From: Cylindrotheca closterium
Taxonomy: Eukaryota; Bacillariophyta; Bacillariophyceae; Bacillariales; Bacillariaceae
Length of the DNA: 10,586 bases
NCBI GenBank assembly: GCA_933822405.4
Contig: CAKOGP040002045.1
Location: 1 to 10,586, forward strand
Reading direction: 5' to 3'
Below are positions 1 to 8,019 of the stretch, one piece after another. The translations under genes were made by a program, and so were the position numbers. Under the pieces are notes generated by a model that worked only from the letters and a program-made list of their open reading frames with translations, ran no database searches and was not told the origin of the DNA. Each line of letters opens with the position of its first letter. Positions within the stretch are counted from its first letter, which is position 1.

Positions 1-872
1 TTCGATTTTGATAAGTCTCAGATCACTCATCTTGGAAGGAACCAGTTGCTGAACCTGTCACTCTTTATTCGGCCTGGCATCTTGGCTGAGAATGAAAAGG
101 AACCTGATGACAGTGAGATAAGCATTACATGCTGTCAGCCTAATATCTGTGCAAAGAGAGTCCATACATCCAAAGATTTGGAGTCGTCGCTTGCTAGGAG
201 CTCGGCAAAATACGAGCAGGCTCCTATCACCGCTGTGGTCTATGTTGCTGAAAAGGGCATCAGCATTGCATTTTTGGCTGGGAGGCACCCATCATTGCAT
301 TCAAGCAGAAGCTGTTGTCTGCAGAAAGCCCCTTCCCACTTGATTATCAAATTTCTGCTCATCTTGATGTGCTGAAAGAAAGAAGCCTGGATCAAGCAAA
401 ACTCAAGCAATTCAGTCACGAGCAACGAGAGCATTATGCCATGTCTTCTGAGACGGGATCGGTCAAAGATCTTGTAATGGGCTTTGTATTGACATCCATT
501 GAAACCAAGGCATCTTTTTTTGATAGTGTCTTTGAAGACACGCCACCCGAAGACTACTCTGGGCTGATGATGGGAATTTTCAAAAAAGCCCTACAAGCTC
601 TCCTTGGAGCAACGAAATACAATTCTGATGCCAAGAGAATTGTTGAAGATTACTTGAGCGACCCAAGAAGACAGGGCAAAACTCCTTCTGAAGTTTGGAA
701 GGACTTGCTTCACAAAATGGCGGACATCAAGTTTGCACCTTTCACGAACACAAAAAAGGCACCCAATCAAGAGGCCACTGCAACAGCCTGTTGCTCTGTG
801 TCTTCTGGTGGATGCCCTCCTAACAGCAAACAACTTGCAAGAAGGTGGTGCCGTACTAGCAGATATAACTAA
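1..872 (+). pseudogene. Unidentified protein-coding remnant, 5' end outside the window
   Basis: I do not recognise this protein. Frame 1 is open from base 1 to about 270 and reads like protein (for example ITAVVYVAEKGISIAFLAG). Frame 3 then takes over, from about EAPIIAFKQKLLSAE to a stop at 870-872. The second part is about 190 residues, acidic and helical, with LVMGFVLTSIETKASFF, a run near KALQALLGATKYNSDAKRIVEDYL, and SEVWKDLLHKMADIKFAPF. The simplest reading is one gene with a single frameshift near 265-290, although a short intron cannot be excluded. The last 40 residues (Cys/Ser/Arg-rich) look unlike the rest, so the true frame may change again near 770, where another frame reads LLVDALLTANNLQEGGAVLADITKS. 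No catalytic motif is visible. It could be host or transposon derived. Confidence 0.5.
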
Positions 873-876
873 ATCC
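852..876 (+). repeat. 25 bp direct repeat, copy 1
   Basis: This 25 bp segment (CGTACTAGCAGATATAACTA, then AATCC) recurs at 1419-1443 with two mismatches, in the same orientation. The copies are 567 bp apart. Copy 1 sits at the end of the plus-strand remnant, where an overlapping frame reads AVLADITKS. Copy 2 reads VVLVDMTKS in the matching frame. The match is too long to be likely by chance and suggests a short duplication or two relics of one sequence. Confidence 0.6.
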
Positions 877-1271
877 TGGGTCAATTACCCCAGTGGCGAT
901 GGTGTCTCTCATTGCAGTTACATTTGATCTTGTGTTGACACAAACCATTCTGTTGGTCTTGGTGCTCAACACAGTGAGATGTGCAATGGCAACAAGTTGA
1001 TGGATAGTCTTCATGTCTTAGTGTCCCGTGCATTTGGAGCAAAGAGGGTGTCCACTACAATCAGCTGTAATGCCAGAAGGAGTTCAGAGTCAGGACAAAG
1101 GTTCTTTGCTGGATCATTGTTGATAAAAAGCGCTTTTGCTGCCTGGGGTTCCAAGGTGTTACCAAAATAATTTTTGTAGACTGGTTCTAGCTGGTGCTTA
1201 TTGTCAACGAAGATGAACTCAATCGCTTCCAAGGAACTGAAGTTGTCGGGCTTGGACGCGTTCCAAAACAA
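856..1271 (-). pseudogene. Possible minus-strand coding remnant, two overlapping frames
   Basis: Two open minus-strand frames follow one another: about 86 codons (1271 to 1011), then 52 codons starting at ATG 1014-1012 and ending at 856. The stop of the first overlaps the start of the second as ATGA, a one-base frame change. Composition is protein-like (EAIEFIFVDNKHQLEPVYKNYF, then QAAKALFINNDPAKN), but the first frame has no ATG near its 5' end because a TGA lies just upstream. No domain is recognised. It overlaps the tail of the plus-strand remnant only at its very end. It may be a decayed gene fragment or a chance open frame. Confidence 0.25.
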
Positions 1272-1701
1272 TCAACAGTCGATGTGTGAATGAGATGGGA
1301 AATGCATAAGGGAAGCTGATGAGTGCAGACTTGTATTGCACTGGCAAGTGAGTATTGGTGTTGTAGTAGCTTGTTGGCGCAGATAGACAGTAGCGTTACA
1401 AAGGGCTTTAAAACCTGTCGTACTAGTAGATATGACTAAATCCAAATGCAATGCAAATGTAGATGAATGAGAAATAGTGAGCTAGATAGAATACGGTAGA
1501 TCTATGGAAAGTACGGTGACTGTAGGTTGTATGGTGAACCAGGATAGACCTTGCACAACAGGTGGCTACTAGCCAATTCTTCCAGGTTGCAGAACAGAGT
1601 CGGAGAGGGAGTTGAAAAACAAGCATGCTTGCAATATCTAGAACTGGCAGCTCTTTTGTTTTGTCTTCATATTTTGGAACTTTGATTCAGCAGAGTCTGC
1701 T
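1272..1701. other. Stretch with no recognisable gene
   Basis: Apart from the short direct repeat at 1419-1443, nothing here is supported. Open frames are short and lack protein-like composition. A 67-codon minus-strand frame at 1423-1626 is rich in aromatic and Cys residues, as expected for random frames. Confidence 0.5.
1419..1443 (+). repeat. 25 bp direct repeat, copy 2
   Basis: Second copy of the repeat at 852-876, with 23 of 25 bases identical. No inverted termini were found at the edges of the segment between the copies, so it does not look like a transposon bounded by these repeats. Confidence 0.6.
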
Positions 1702-2117
1702 TAACGGTCCGTCCGCCGCTCAACAGGACATCTGTAGGTGGAAGACTGATGATCCAAAACCCCATGCAGAACTAAAATCAAAATTTCTCCCATACAAATG
1801 TCTTAGCTTAAGTCCTTGGCTTTCATCCTATTGGGTGAGCACCTCTCTGCTATGCTCTAGTGAGTCGCTTTAGCACAATGTTATCAGCTCCTTTTGATTG
1901 ATATCCAAAGGATTTATTGACATTTTGCGCTACAGCAGCTCTCTAGAGCATAGCAGAGAGGTGCTCACCCAATGGAATGAAAGCTAAGGACTCAAACTAA
2001 AACATTTGTATGCAGAAAATTTTGATTGTAGGTCTGTATGGGGCTAAAAATCTTGGATCAGCAGTCTTCCGACAAATTAGTATGAAAATGATCTGTTGAG
2101 CGGCGGATGGACAGTTA
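1702..2117. mobile_element. Foldback (MITE-like) element, 416 bp imperfect inverted repeat
   Basis: The left arm (about 1702-1883) and right arm (about 1930-2117) are reverse complements over most of their length, with small gaps. The outermost 24 bases match at 21 positions (left TAACGGTCC through CCGCCGCTCAACA). A long internal block around GGGTGAGCACCTCTCTGCTA (left, about 1830-1858) is nearly identical to its partner at about 1944-1974. The centre near 1905-1912 holds GATATC flanked by CCTTT and AAAGG, so the whole unit could fold as one hairpin. Both ends finish in TA, consistent with a Tc1/mariner-type TA target duplication around a core starting ACGGTCC or ACTGTCC. There is no ORF, so it would be non-autonomous. 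The family assignment is inference. Confidence 0.75.
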
Positions 2118-2209
2118 TAGTAATCCTGAAGTACAGTAGAGGTTAATGTAGTTTTGGACTTGGTGAATTACACACTTTTTCAGTGAGAAAAAGCGCGTCA
2201 ACATACACC

Positions 2210-3173
2210 ATGGATGAGGGTCAGGGAACTATGCCTGCAGGCGTAGGTGTGCTGGCGATTTACTTGTAGCTCCACTCGGCTGGTTGTATGCCGTTATGGT
2301 CATTTAGAGATGGTCAAGTTGCTACTCAAGAAGGGTGCTGACATTCATGCCAAGGATCACTATGGAGACACATCATTACACAAGGCATCTTTTGCGGATC
2401 ATTTTAAGACAATCGAGTTGCTACTTGAGAAGGGTGCTGACGTTAATGCTAAGAATCACAATGGAGACACACCATTTTACATGGCATGCGAAGAAGGTCA
2501 TTTTGATGTTGTGAAGTTGCTACTCAAAAATGGTGCTGACATTGATGCCAGAAATCTTTTTGGACTTGCACCATTGCACAAGGCCAGCTGTGACGGTCGT
2601 CTAGAGATGGTCAAATTGCTACTTCAGAAGGGTGCTGACATTGATGCCAATAATCAACATGGAAACACACCATTGCATGAGGCATGGTCATATGGTCATT
2701 TAGATGTAGTCAATTTGCTACTTGAGAAGGGTGCTGACGTTAATGCCACGGACAATCATGGAAAGACATTATTGTACAAGGTAGGAGAGCATGGTCAATT
2801 GGAGATGGTCAAGTTGTTACTCGATCAGGGTGCTGATGTGAATGCCACAGATGCAGAAGGAAAGACGTCATTGCATATAGCATGCAGTGAGGATCATTTA
2901 GACCTGGCCAAATCGCTTGTCAAGATAGGCGCTGATGTCAATGCCAAGAAAATAGGTGGAGAGACACCAATGCATTGGGCATGTGGGAAGGGTCATTTAA
3001 AGGTAGTCAAGTTCCTAGTTGAAAAGGGTGCTTGTGCTCATGCCAAAGCCACAATTGGAATGACACCATTTGAAATGTTGTGTTGCAAGGATGAATTTGA
3101 CCTGGTCATGTTGATAGTCCAAAGGTCATGTTGTGATGGTAATTTGGAGCTGATCAAGAAGCTACTTGTCTAG
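2210..3173 (+). pseudogene. Ankyrin-repeat protein, damaged at both ends
   Basis: The frame from about 2289 to the TAG at 3171-3173 encodes eight consecutive 33-residue ankyrin repeats, the first starting at 2355, with partial repeats at each end. They follow the consensus G-x-TPLH-x-A...GHL-x-VVKLLL-x-KGADVNA. Ankyrin arrays bind proteins; no partner domain or signal peptide is visible. The best-placed ATG (2210-2212, context accATGG) opens a different frame that hits TAG at 2267-2269. That frame reads LHSA just before 2282, where seven extra bases (GGTTGTA, 2282-2288) shift into CRYGHLEMVKLLL. Without them the text would be a normal repeat. If the gene is still used, the first in-frame ATG is 2310, giving 287 residues. 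At the 3' end a TAG replaces the residue before NGADV. Confidence 0.85.
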
Positions 3174-3273
3174 AATGGTGCTGATGTCTTGTCTAGAACC
3201 CGGTTGGTGTCTCAGCATGCAAAAACAAACCGTGCTAATGAACAATGGTTTGAGGTTCTAACATTCTAAATTA
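3174..3273 (+). pseudogene. Cut-off 3' tail of the ankyrin gene
   Basis: Past the TAG at 3171-3173 the same frame continues NGADVLSRTRLVSQHAKTNR and ends at a TAA near 3268-3270. NGADV is the normal end of an ankyrin helix pair, so the TAG interrupts an ancestral frame that ran about 32 codons further. The last repeat is also abnormal: LIVQ runs directly into RSCCDGNLELIKKLL without the usual GADVNA and TPLH part, which suggests an internal deletion of roughly half a repeat. Confidence 0.6.
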
Positions 3274-4109
3274 TGAATGATACAGTGAATGGAACAATTG
3301 TTCAAATACAGTACCCTGCTTTCCGACTAGTAAAGCTTGCATGGCATGAATGCAATGCCTACAACCATAGGTGGCAATCTTGTATTATCGATCAATAATC
3401 GCAGAATCTTACAAATGCTGGCAACAGTGCAGTGCTATGATCTGGTAAACATAGTGTGTTTAAGGTGGATTTGGACCTATTGCAAAGTACTTTCACCATG
3501 CAAAACACACCCTTGGGCAAATTATTGTCAATTAAATTCTAGTCAAATGTCAATACATTGCATTCTACTTACTTATCGGATGTCATGGGAGGAAGTTGTT
3601 GCCTAGAAATATCTGGAAATCTTCTCATTCTATTTCATTCTAGAGCCAATTCAGCCATGATCTGTAGATTTTTGTCATCTTTCATTTGCCAGGCAAGTTG
3701 CTGTACAAGCAAACACATTCCTTATTGCTACTCCATGCATCCTCTTTGAGCGCTTTGTGGAGCAGGCATACTGGCTTGCTGCTATGTCAAGAATTGTGAA
3801 AGAATTGTAGTAGGAATGGGACTTGTTGCTTTTCTCACTGCATGTTGTGTTACCTGAATTAATCTCTATCATTGTCTATCTATCTACTTTCATTTATTTC
3901 TGTCAGATTAAGAGTTGCACAGCTAACTGCATTGTTTTTCCTTGAGAAAGCCGCCTATCATTTGCCTTCCTCCAAATCAACTTTTTGGAAATTGTCTCAT
4001 GCTGAAGTCTTAATGATGCCTTTGTTTAATGCCACGCCCTGTGTTGTACACTTCCATGCATTATTACAGCTTTTTGGCTACCTTGAAACACATCCAAGCC
4101 ACAAGAATG
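3274..4109. other. Intergenic stretch with no recognisable gene
   Basis: No domain, repeat family or convincing reading frame was found on either strand. There is a short TCTA microsatellite near 3875-3888. The longest plus-strand frame (3872-4243) is Leu/Phe-rich and partly antisense to a more protein-like minus-strand frame, so I treat it as noise. Confidence 0.5.
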
Positions 4110-5105
4110 TCATAGATTCTGGATATATATATTTTTTCCTGCTTTTTCTTTTGTTGCTTTATCAATTCCCCCAACAATTGTCTTTGCAACTGTACTCAAC
4201 ACAAGTAAATCCATCAGTGCTACTCTTTCCCCATCTGTACTGACAGTACAGGCCTTCTTTTTGCCGGAAACCTCAACAAGGACTTCATGCACCAAACGAG
4301 TGTTAAACATGGGAAGAATGTGACTCCAGAATATCTCCCAGTTTCCCTTCACATGAGTCTTGACTGCTGTCTTGATTTTTTTCTCATGCTCCTGTTTGAT
4401 CAATCTTCTAACCACATCTTCCACTTTTGCGGCAAGCTCTATTGTTCATGCTGAGGGCTCTATTTGCACAGTTCACGCTCCATCCATTCTCATCCAGCAT
4501 CTCAGAATCAGACTGCACAACATGAATTTGCCACTTTCTGGGTTCAATCTTTACAGCCATTAGTCATAAGTCTATTGGTTTGGAAGCCCTACAAACTTTG
4601 ATTGATATGTCAGGTAAAGAGATGGTGACAAGGGCAATGAATTTGCAGGCTTTCGTTTCAGCTAGCACAACCTCATGATCCCAAATGTCCTTGCATGGGT
4701 CAATTTTGTTACCACTTTCAATGGTATGTATTGAACAACAACTTGTTGAGCTTCTGATGTTGCTTTTGGCCAAGCTGATCTTGTTTCTGGCAGCTCCTCC
4801 AGCCAATTGTCAATCAGACTTGAGGTAATTTGATAGCACTTTGCATAGAACTGATCAAGGGCAGAGTTCATAGATTTGATTGGCGTGCCTCCATGTCCAA
4901 GATTTGCCCTTGCTTCATTGATGATCTTATCGTGCTCTGGAGGTGGAAGAGACTTTGAGGCTTGGTCACTAGGCATGGAGGCGACATAGAGCTCAAATGG
5001 CTGAATCTTTTTACCATTCAGGACACCATATGTCTGGAGGCTCTCTGGGGGATAGACCAGTCTTTCACCCCAAGCTTGAGTAGTTGAGTTTGACCCACAG
5101 CTCAT
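4110..5105 (-). pseudogene. Unidentified frameshifted coding remnant, possibly transposon-associated
   Basis: Three open minus-strand stretches follow one another in different frames. The first (5105 to about 4740) includes LPPPEHDKIINEARANLGHG and DQFYAKCYQITSSLIDNWLE. The second (about 4740 to 4430) reads IHTIESGNKIDPCKDIWDHE, passes one stop at 4564-4566, then continues MAVKIEPRKWQIHVVQSDSE from an ATG at 4560. The third (4424 to 4110) includes KIKTAVKTHVKGNWEIFWSH and a basic Lys-rich C-terminus. All have protein-like composition, so this is probably one gene broken by two frameshifts and a stop. It begins 29 bp after the transposase remnant ends, and its first part may be the transposase C-terminus (ERLVYPPE resembles the post-catalytic segment). 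I cannot name the family. Confidence 0.45.
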
Positions 5106-5133
5106 GAGTTTATGGCGCTCTTCCTATTAAAAC

Positions 5134-5780
5134 TCAGTCAGAGCTGTCTCCAAGCCTTTCCTGGGAAAGCTGCATTTTGTCCCATGCATTTGCAATACAC
5201 TGCTGAAGGAAAGAAATCACACCGTTGTCTTGTGGTTGCACAACAATGCTTAGGTGAGAAGGAAAGTGAATTGGCATCACTTTGTGTTCAAAGAGAAGAT
5301 TCAATGCAAGGGGACTCCATTGTGAAACATGGCTATCAAGCAGAAGAAAGCTCCAAACACCGCCCTTCCCCTGACCAGGTGGCAGATGAATCACAAATGG
5401 ATACAGGTGTCCACAGATGTATCTTTAGTCATACTTCCATTGTGAGTTGCTCAAACCATGATTCCCAAAGGATTATTCTGGTCAAAACCTCTTGTGTAAG
5501 ATCCTCAAATACCAATGTCATTGTCTATTGTCTGATTGTACATTCTTGGCATCCGACTGCCATGGATGCCATTGGAAGCATCATTGTAAACCCCATCAGC
5601 TCTGGAAAATATTGCCATCGTAATGTGACAAGGCATTTGATCTCCTTCAGGTGTAACCTGGAATAGCTGATGTCCTAGTTGACTGGGAACCAAGCAATTG
5701 TTCTCGTGTTCTGTTGAGTCCAATCCTGCTTTGTCCATATTGTAAATCTTAGTCCCAGGTAGGCTCTTCCATTCAGTCTA
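5134..5780 (-). pseudogene. DDE-superfamily transposase pseudogene (pogo/Tigger-like DDE_1 fold)
   Basis: This is the catalytic domain of a cut-and-paste transposase acting on DNA ends. Read on the minus strand, KIYNMDKAG (Asp at 5733-5735) fits the first catalytic Asp motif, usually N-x-D-E-T/S-G, here with Lys for Glu. It is followed by PCHITMAIFSRADG and NGSMTKDTSV. After a one-base frameshift near 5400 come VWSFLLLDSHVSQW (second Asp, 5335-5337) and HFPSHLSIVVQPQDNGV (third Asp, 5227-5229), 36 residues further on. At least three stops interrupt the first frame, including those ending DNDIGI and PLGIMV. The N-terminal DNA-binding domain is absent: a TAG lies at 5778-5780 and retroelement sequence lies just upstream. 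It is clearly non-functional. Assignment to the pogo/Tigger side rests on the LLLD and QPxDxGV blocks. Confidence 0.8.
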
Positions 5781-5892
5781 AGGACAACAGTCTGGATCCT
5801 GGGCAGGTAATAGATGTACTTGACATTTGGCAAAATTGCTTTTGACAAGACTACTGTAAGCTAAGGCTATCATCCTCCAAAACAAGTCAGCA

Positions 5893-6330
5893 CCTTCCGG
5901 GCGACCCAGCCAATTGGAGAAAGGCGAAGTCCTTTCTCGTCCTTGACGGCGTTGTATGGCCAAAATCCAAAAACTCCTCCATCAGAAACTCTTTGAATTC
6001 GTTTGCTGATGAGTGACAGCCCCGAGCGACTTGCGTGTTGAGTTGGCTCTGGCTCCATGGCTCCAAATGAACCACCACAGGAGCCCCATTTTTCATTACT
6101 TGGTGTAGCATTGGTGCGGTAGGGTGCGGAGGCTAATCAATGTCTGGTGCAGCATCATCTGAACAAAATAAACGAGCAGTGACTTGCCAACCGTGTTTTA
6201 AATAAGTTTCATTTGCCAACGCAACCAGCTCACCTATAGTATTAGCACTACCTCCAATTAAAGTAGATTGTAACAAAAGTGGGTCCAATTGATTTGGCCT
6301 GCAAGAATCCGATGATTCCCGGCCTCCATC
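5893..6330 (-). pseudogene. Retroelement Pol N-terminal fragment, truncated before the reverse transcriptase core
   Basis: This frame continues directly from the Gag frame after a TGA at 6331-6333. It reads RPNQLDPLLLQSTLIGG at about 6250-6300, passes one TAG (6133-6135), then reads NGAPVVVHLEPWSQSQLN, a run ending KEFLMEEFLDF and, after a frameshift near 5985, FGFWPYNAVKDEKGLRLSP followed by IGWVARK. From memory of the family, the EEF...W-x-x-LPY-x-x-VK...GLRLSP-x-G block precedes the RT palm in diatom and some other algal retroelements, where RRPR and a D-x-S/T-F-x-x-N motif should follow. Here the match stops at about 5893, and within about 110 bp transposase sequence begins, so the RT active site is missing. 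The junction may be a deletion or an insertion edge. Confidence 0.65.
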
Positions 6331-7081
6331 TCAGTTATTCTTATTTACATAATCCTTCATTGCAGTTGCTTCCTCGTCAGTCAGCTTACAATGAGAATGC
6401 TTGCGTTCACAGTGCTCCTTGCATTCGCCCTTTCTGTGCCAAATGAGGCACAGTTCCTTGCCGTTGGCGTGCTTTGGAGGCTGTTCGCCTGTCTGTTTGA
6501 TTAACTCAGTAGTAGTTCTTCCGGGTAGCAATGCTCTTCAATCATGTCAGGCCCTTTCCTCCTCTCTCTTCAGCTGACTCTCAGTCTTGTCTCCTGTTCC
6601 ACCATGTCTCCATGTAGGTGCCCAAGTCGGGTAGGTTCTCTTTGGCGTTTGTGCCAGATCTTACCAAGCGCTCAAAGTAATGATCAATTTGGGAATAGAT
6701 TCCAAAGAGAAATCTCTTGAGTGCTCGCTCCTGCTAGGACACTCCCATCTTTTGTGCAATTGAATCCACATTCTTTGCAAACCTTTTGTACACCGCTGTC
6801 AGTGGATGATTTTTCCCAAACACTACACGGTAGAATACCCGCATGCCATTGACCATCTCACAGAACTGCATGGGATCCTATGGGAAGATAGCATGCTTGA
6901 TCTTGTCATGGGCTTGATGATCCTTCATTGAAGCGGTCGTCTTTTTGCCCGTCAACCAATAATCGCTCTTGTTGTAATCGTTGATCGTGTTTGCATTTTT
7001 GTAGTGCTGGAAACAGACACTGTTAAACACGTTCAAACCCTTTTCAACATCGCCGCGCGAACAAAATTCCAATTCCACCAG
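6331..7081 (-). pseudogene. Retroelement Gag, C-terminal half with zinc knuckle
   Basis: The Gag-like capsid/nucleocapsid polyprotein resumes at CTG 7081-7079 with LVELEFCSRGDVEKGLNVF. It then contains MRVFYRVVFGKNHPLTAVY, a block where diatom Gags have a hydrophobic residue run followed by G-x-x-HPL, and IYSQIDHYFERL. Three in-frame stops occur (6878-6880, 6734-6736, 6581-6583), plus a frameshift between about 6580 and 6531. The terminal part carries CLIWHRKGECKEHC (6409-6450), a C-x3-H-x4-C-x3-C zinc knuckle expected to bind RNA. The frame ends in TGA 6331-6333, and the Pol-like frame follows without a shift. The C-terminal half is separated from the N-terminal half by the 1145 bp insertion. 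Confidence 0.75.
6409..6450 (-). other. Zinc knuckle motif of Gag
   Basis: The residues CLIWHRKGECKEHC give the spacing C-x3-H-x4-C-x3-C, with further His/Cys in the following ERKHSHCKL. All four candidate ligands are intact even though the gene is broken upstream. The spacing differs from the retroviral C-x2-C-x4-H-x4-C knuckle. I recall it from diatom retroelement-like proteins. Confidence 0.65.
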
Positions 7082-7082
7082 C

Positions 7083-7104
7083 AACACAGGGAGGTCCTGC
7101 TGAA
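7083..7104 (+). repeat. Terminal inverted repeat, left
   Basis: 22 bp identical to the reverse complement of 8204-8225. Similarity stops sharply at both outer edges, as expected for transposon ends. Its inner eight bases CTGCTGAA match the half-site repeated in the subterminal palindromes. Confidence 0.85.
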
Positions 7105-7203
7105 CACTGCCTGTATGTTGTACGTTTCCCTCCACGACTGGGTCAATATTGAAACTAGCATAACGGTTTTTTCGCCAGCGTAGCATTTTCTGAGCATGCA
7201 GAT

Positions 7204-7287
7204 ACGGAATCTATTTATTCCCTTCTCAACTGCTGAATTTTTCAGCAGTACTGCTGAATAAATAGATTCCGTTTTTCAGATTCCGCC
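7204..7287. repeat. Subterminal palindrome cluster, left
   Basis: This contains a perfect 17 bp inverted repeat (ACGGAATCTATTTATTC at 7204-7220, partner 7256-7272). Within its loop and partner lie a degenerate half palindrome (7223-7237) and a perfect 18 bp palindrome TTCAGCAGTACTGCTGAA (7241-7258). The block from about 7223 to 7287, ending AGATTCCGTTTTTCAGATTC, recurs in the same orientation at 8020-8106. In single-stranded form the region could adopt a cruciform or hairpin. Its position about 120 bp inside the terminal repeat suits a transposase-binding region. Confidence 0.8.
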
Positions 7288-7357
7288 AGCAGGTAAAACA
7301 ATAGAACTGATAGTGTTGTTGCAAGACAAAAATGATTCACAGTAGTACTATTAATAT

Positions 7358-7363
7358 TTTATT
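7358..7363 (-). promoter_or_regulatory. Possible polyadenylation signal AATAAA for the transposon ORF
   Basis: On the minus strand AATAAA lies about 20 bases after the stop of the transposon ORF, in an AT-rich tract. Position and sequence fit a eukaryotic polyadenylation signal, but a hexamer in AT-rich DNA is weak evidence. Confidence 0.3.
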
Positions 7364-7383
7364 GTAGACTAGCAATCGTAAAA

Positions 7384-8013
7384 CTAGTCCTTTAGGGATA
7401 CGAAATCAATGAAAGGATCGTAAAAGTAATTGTCGTCATCCTTATATCGTTTTCCTTGATGTTTTGCAAGTCTCTTCTCCTTTTTCTTCTTCCTTCCCAA
7501 CCAGTATGCAGAATCCTTGTTTCGCCTAGTCTCCTGATAGATGTGGGCCCAGAAAGGTTTCAAGTCAAACGCTTTGTACTCATCGCGTTGTTGGTGGAGC
7601 ATTTTGGGCTTCATGTCCTTGTGCTTGCCATTTTGGACATCAACTCTAAGGGAAGCTTCTGCTGGTGGTGACCAATGCCAATCGCCGTCCGTGTCTTTGG
7701 CTACCGTGCAGTTACCCAGCATAATCTTTGTTGGCTCTTGCTGGACATCTTTGAACATCTGCTTCACAGTCTTTGCATCGGCATAGAAATCGTCAGTGAA
7801 GAAGCTTTGTCGCCTAGTCTTGGACTATCTATCGATTTGTTTGTTGCTCCAGCTGCTTCCTAGAACCCTTCCTAGTTTCAGGAACTCATCTTCAGAAAAG
7901 AGCTGCTCTGGCAGGTTGTATTGCTTGTCAGAGGCGTTGTCAAGAAGGTGTTGATGGTGGTTTATATCTGACAATTGATTGGCGATTAATATAATGGAAT
8001 GACAAAGGGAATT
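7384..8013 (-). pseudogene. ORF of the inserted transposon, about 209 codons, one stop
   Basis: The minus-strand frame is open from 8013 to the stop at 7384-7386, interrupted only by TAG 7825-7827. The N-terminal part has QYNLPEQLFSEDEFLKLGRV and FFTDDFYADAKTVKQMF. The middle has DGDWHWSPPAEASLRVDVQN and GKHKDMKPK. The C-terminal part has KPFWAHIYQETRRN, a basic tract rich in Lys (RKKKKEKRLAKHQGKRYK) and an acidic/aromatic end (DDDNYFYDPF). No ATG lies upstream of KQM, so the start is lost, spliced from elsewhere or non-ATG. I cannot name the domain; the basic tract could bind nucleic acid or act as a nuclear signal. It fills most of the space between the two palindrome clusters, which argues that it belongs to the element. 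It may be a truncated transposase accessory or a captured gene. Confidence 0.6.
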
Positions 8014-8019
8014 TTAAAA

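Noticed and set aside
1423..1873. Minus- and plus-strand frames of 67 and 82 codons
   Set aside because: Composition is not protein-like, and the second lies largely in the foldback arm.
3872..4243. 123-codon plus-strand frame with Leu/Phe-rich stretches that look like membrane helices
   Set aside because: Its second half is antisense to the minus-strand frame at 4110-4424, whose Lys/Glu composition is more protein-like. The hydrophobicity reflects poly-Lys/Glu codons read backwards.
5112..5666. 184-codon plus-strand frame
   Set aside because: It is antisense to the DDE transposase, whose catalytic motifs are on the minus strand.
7105..7186. An apparent ATG start for the C-terminal Gag frame (MLRWRKNRYASFN)
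   Set aside because: These codons lie inside the inserted transposon. Gag text proper resumes only at 7081, so this start is an accident of the insertion.
7204..7272. A separate 69 bp mini-transposon with 17 bp inverted ends
   Set aside because: The same module recurs within the larger element at 8020-8106 and sits symmetrically inside the 22 bp termini, so it is better read as a subterminal repeat cluster.
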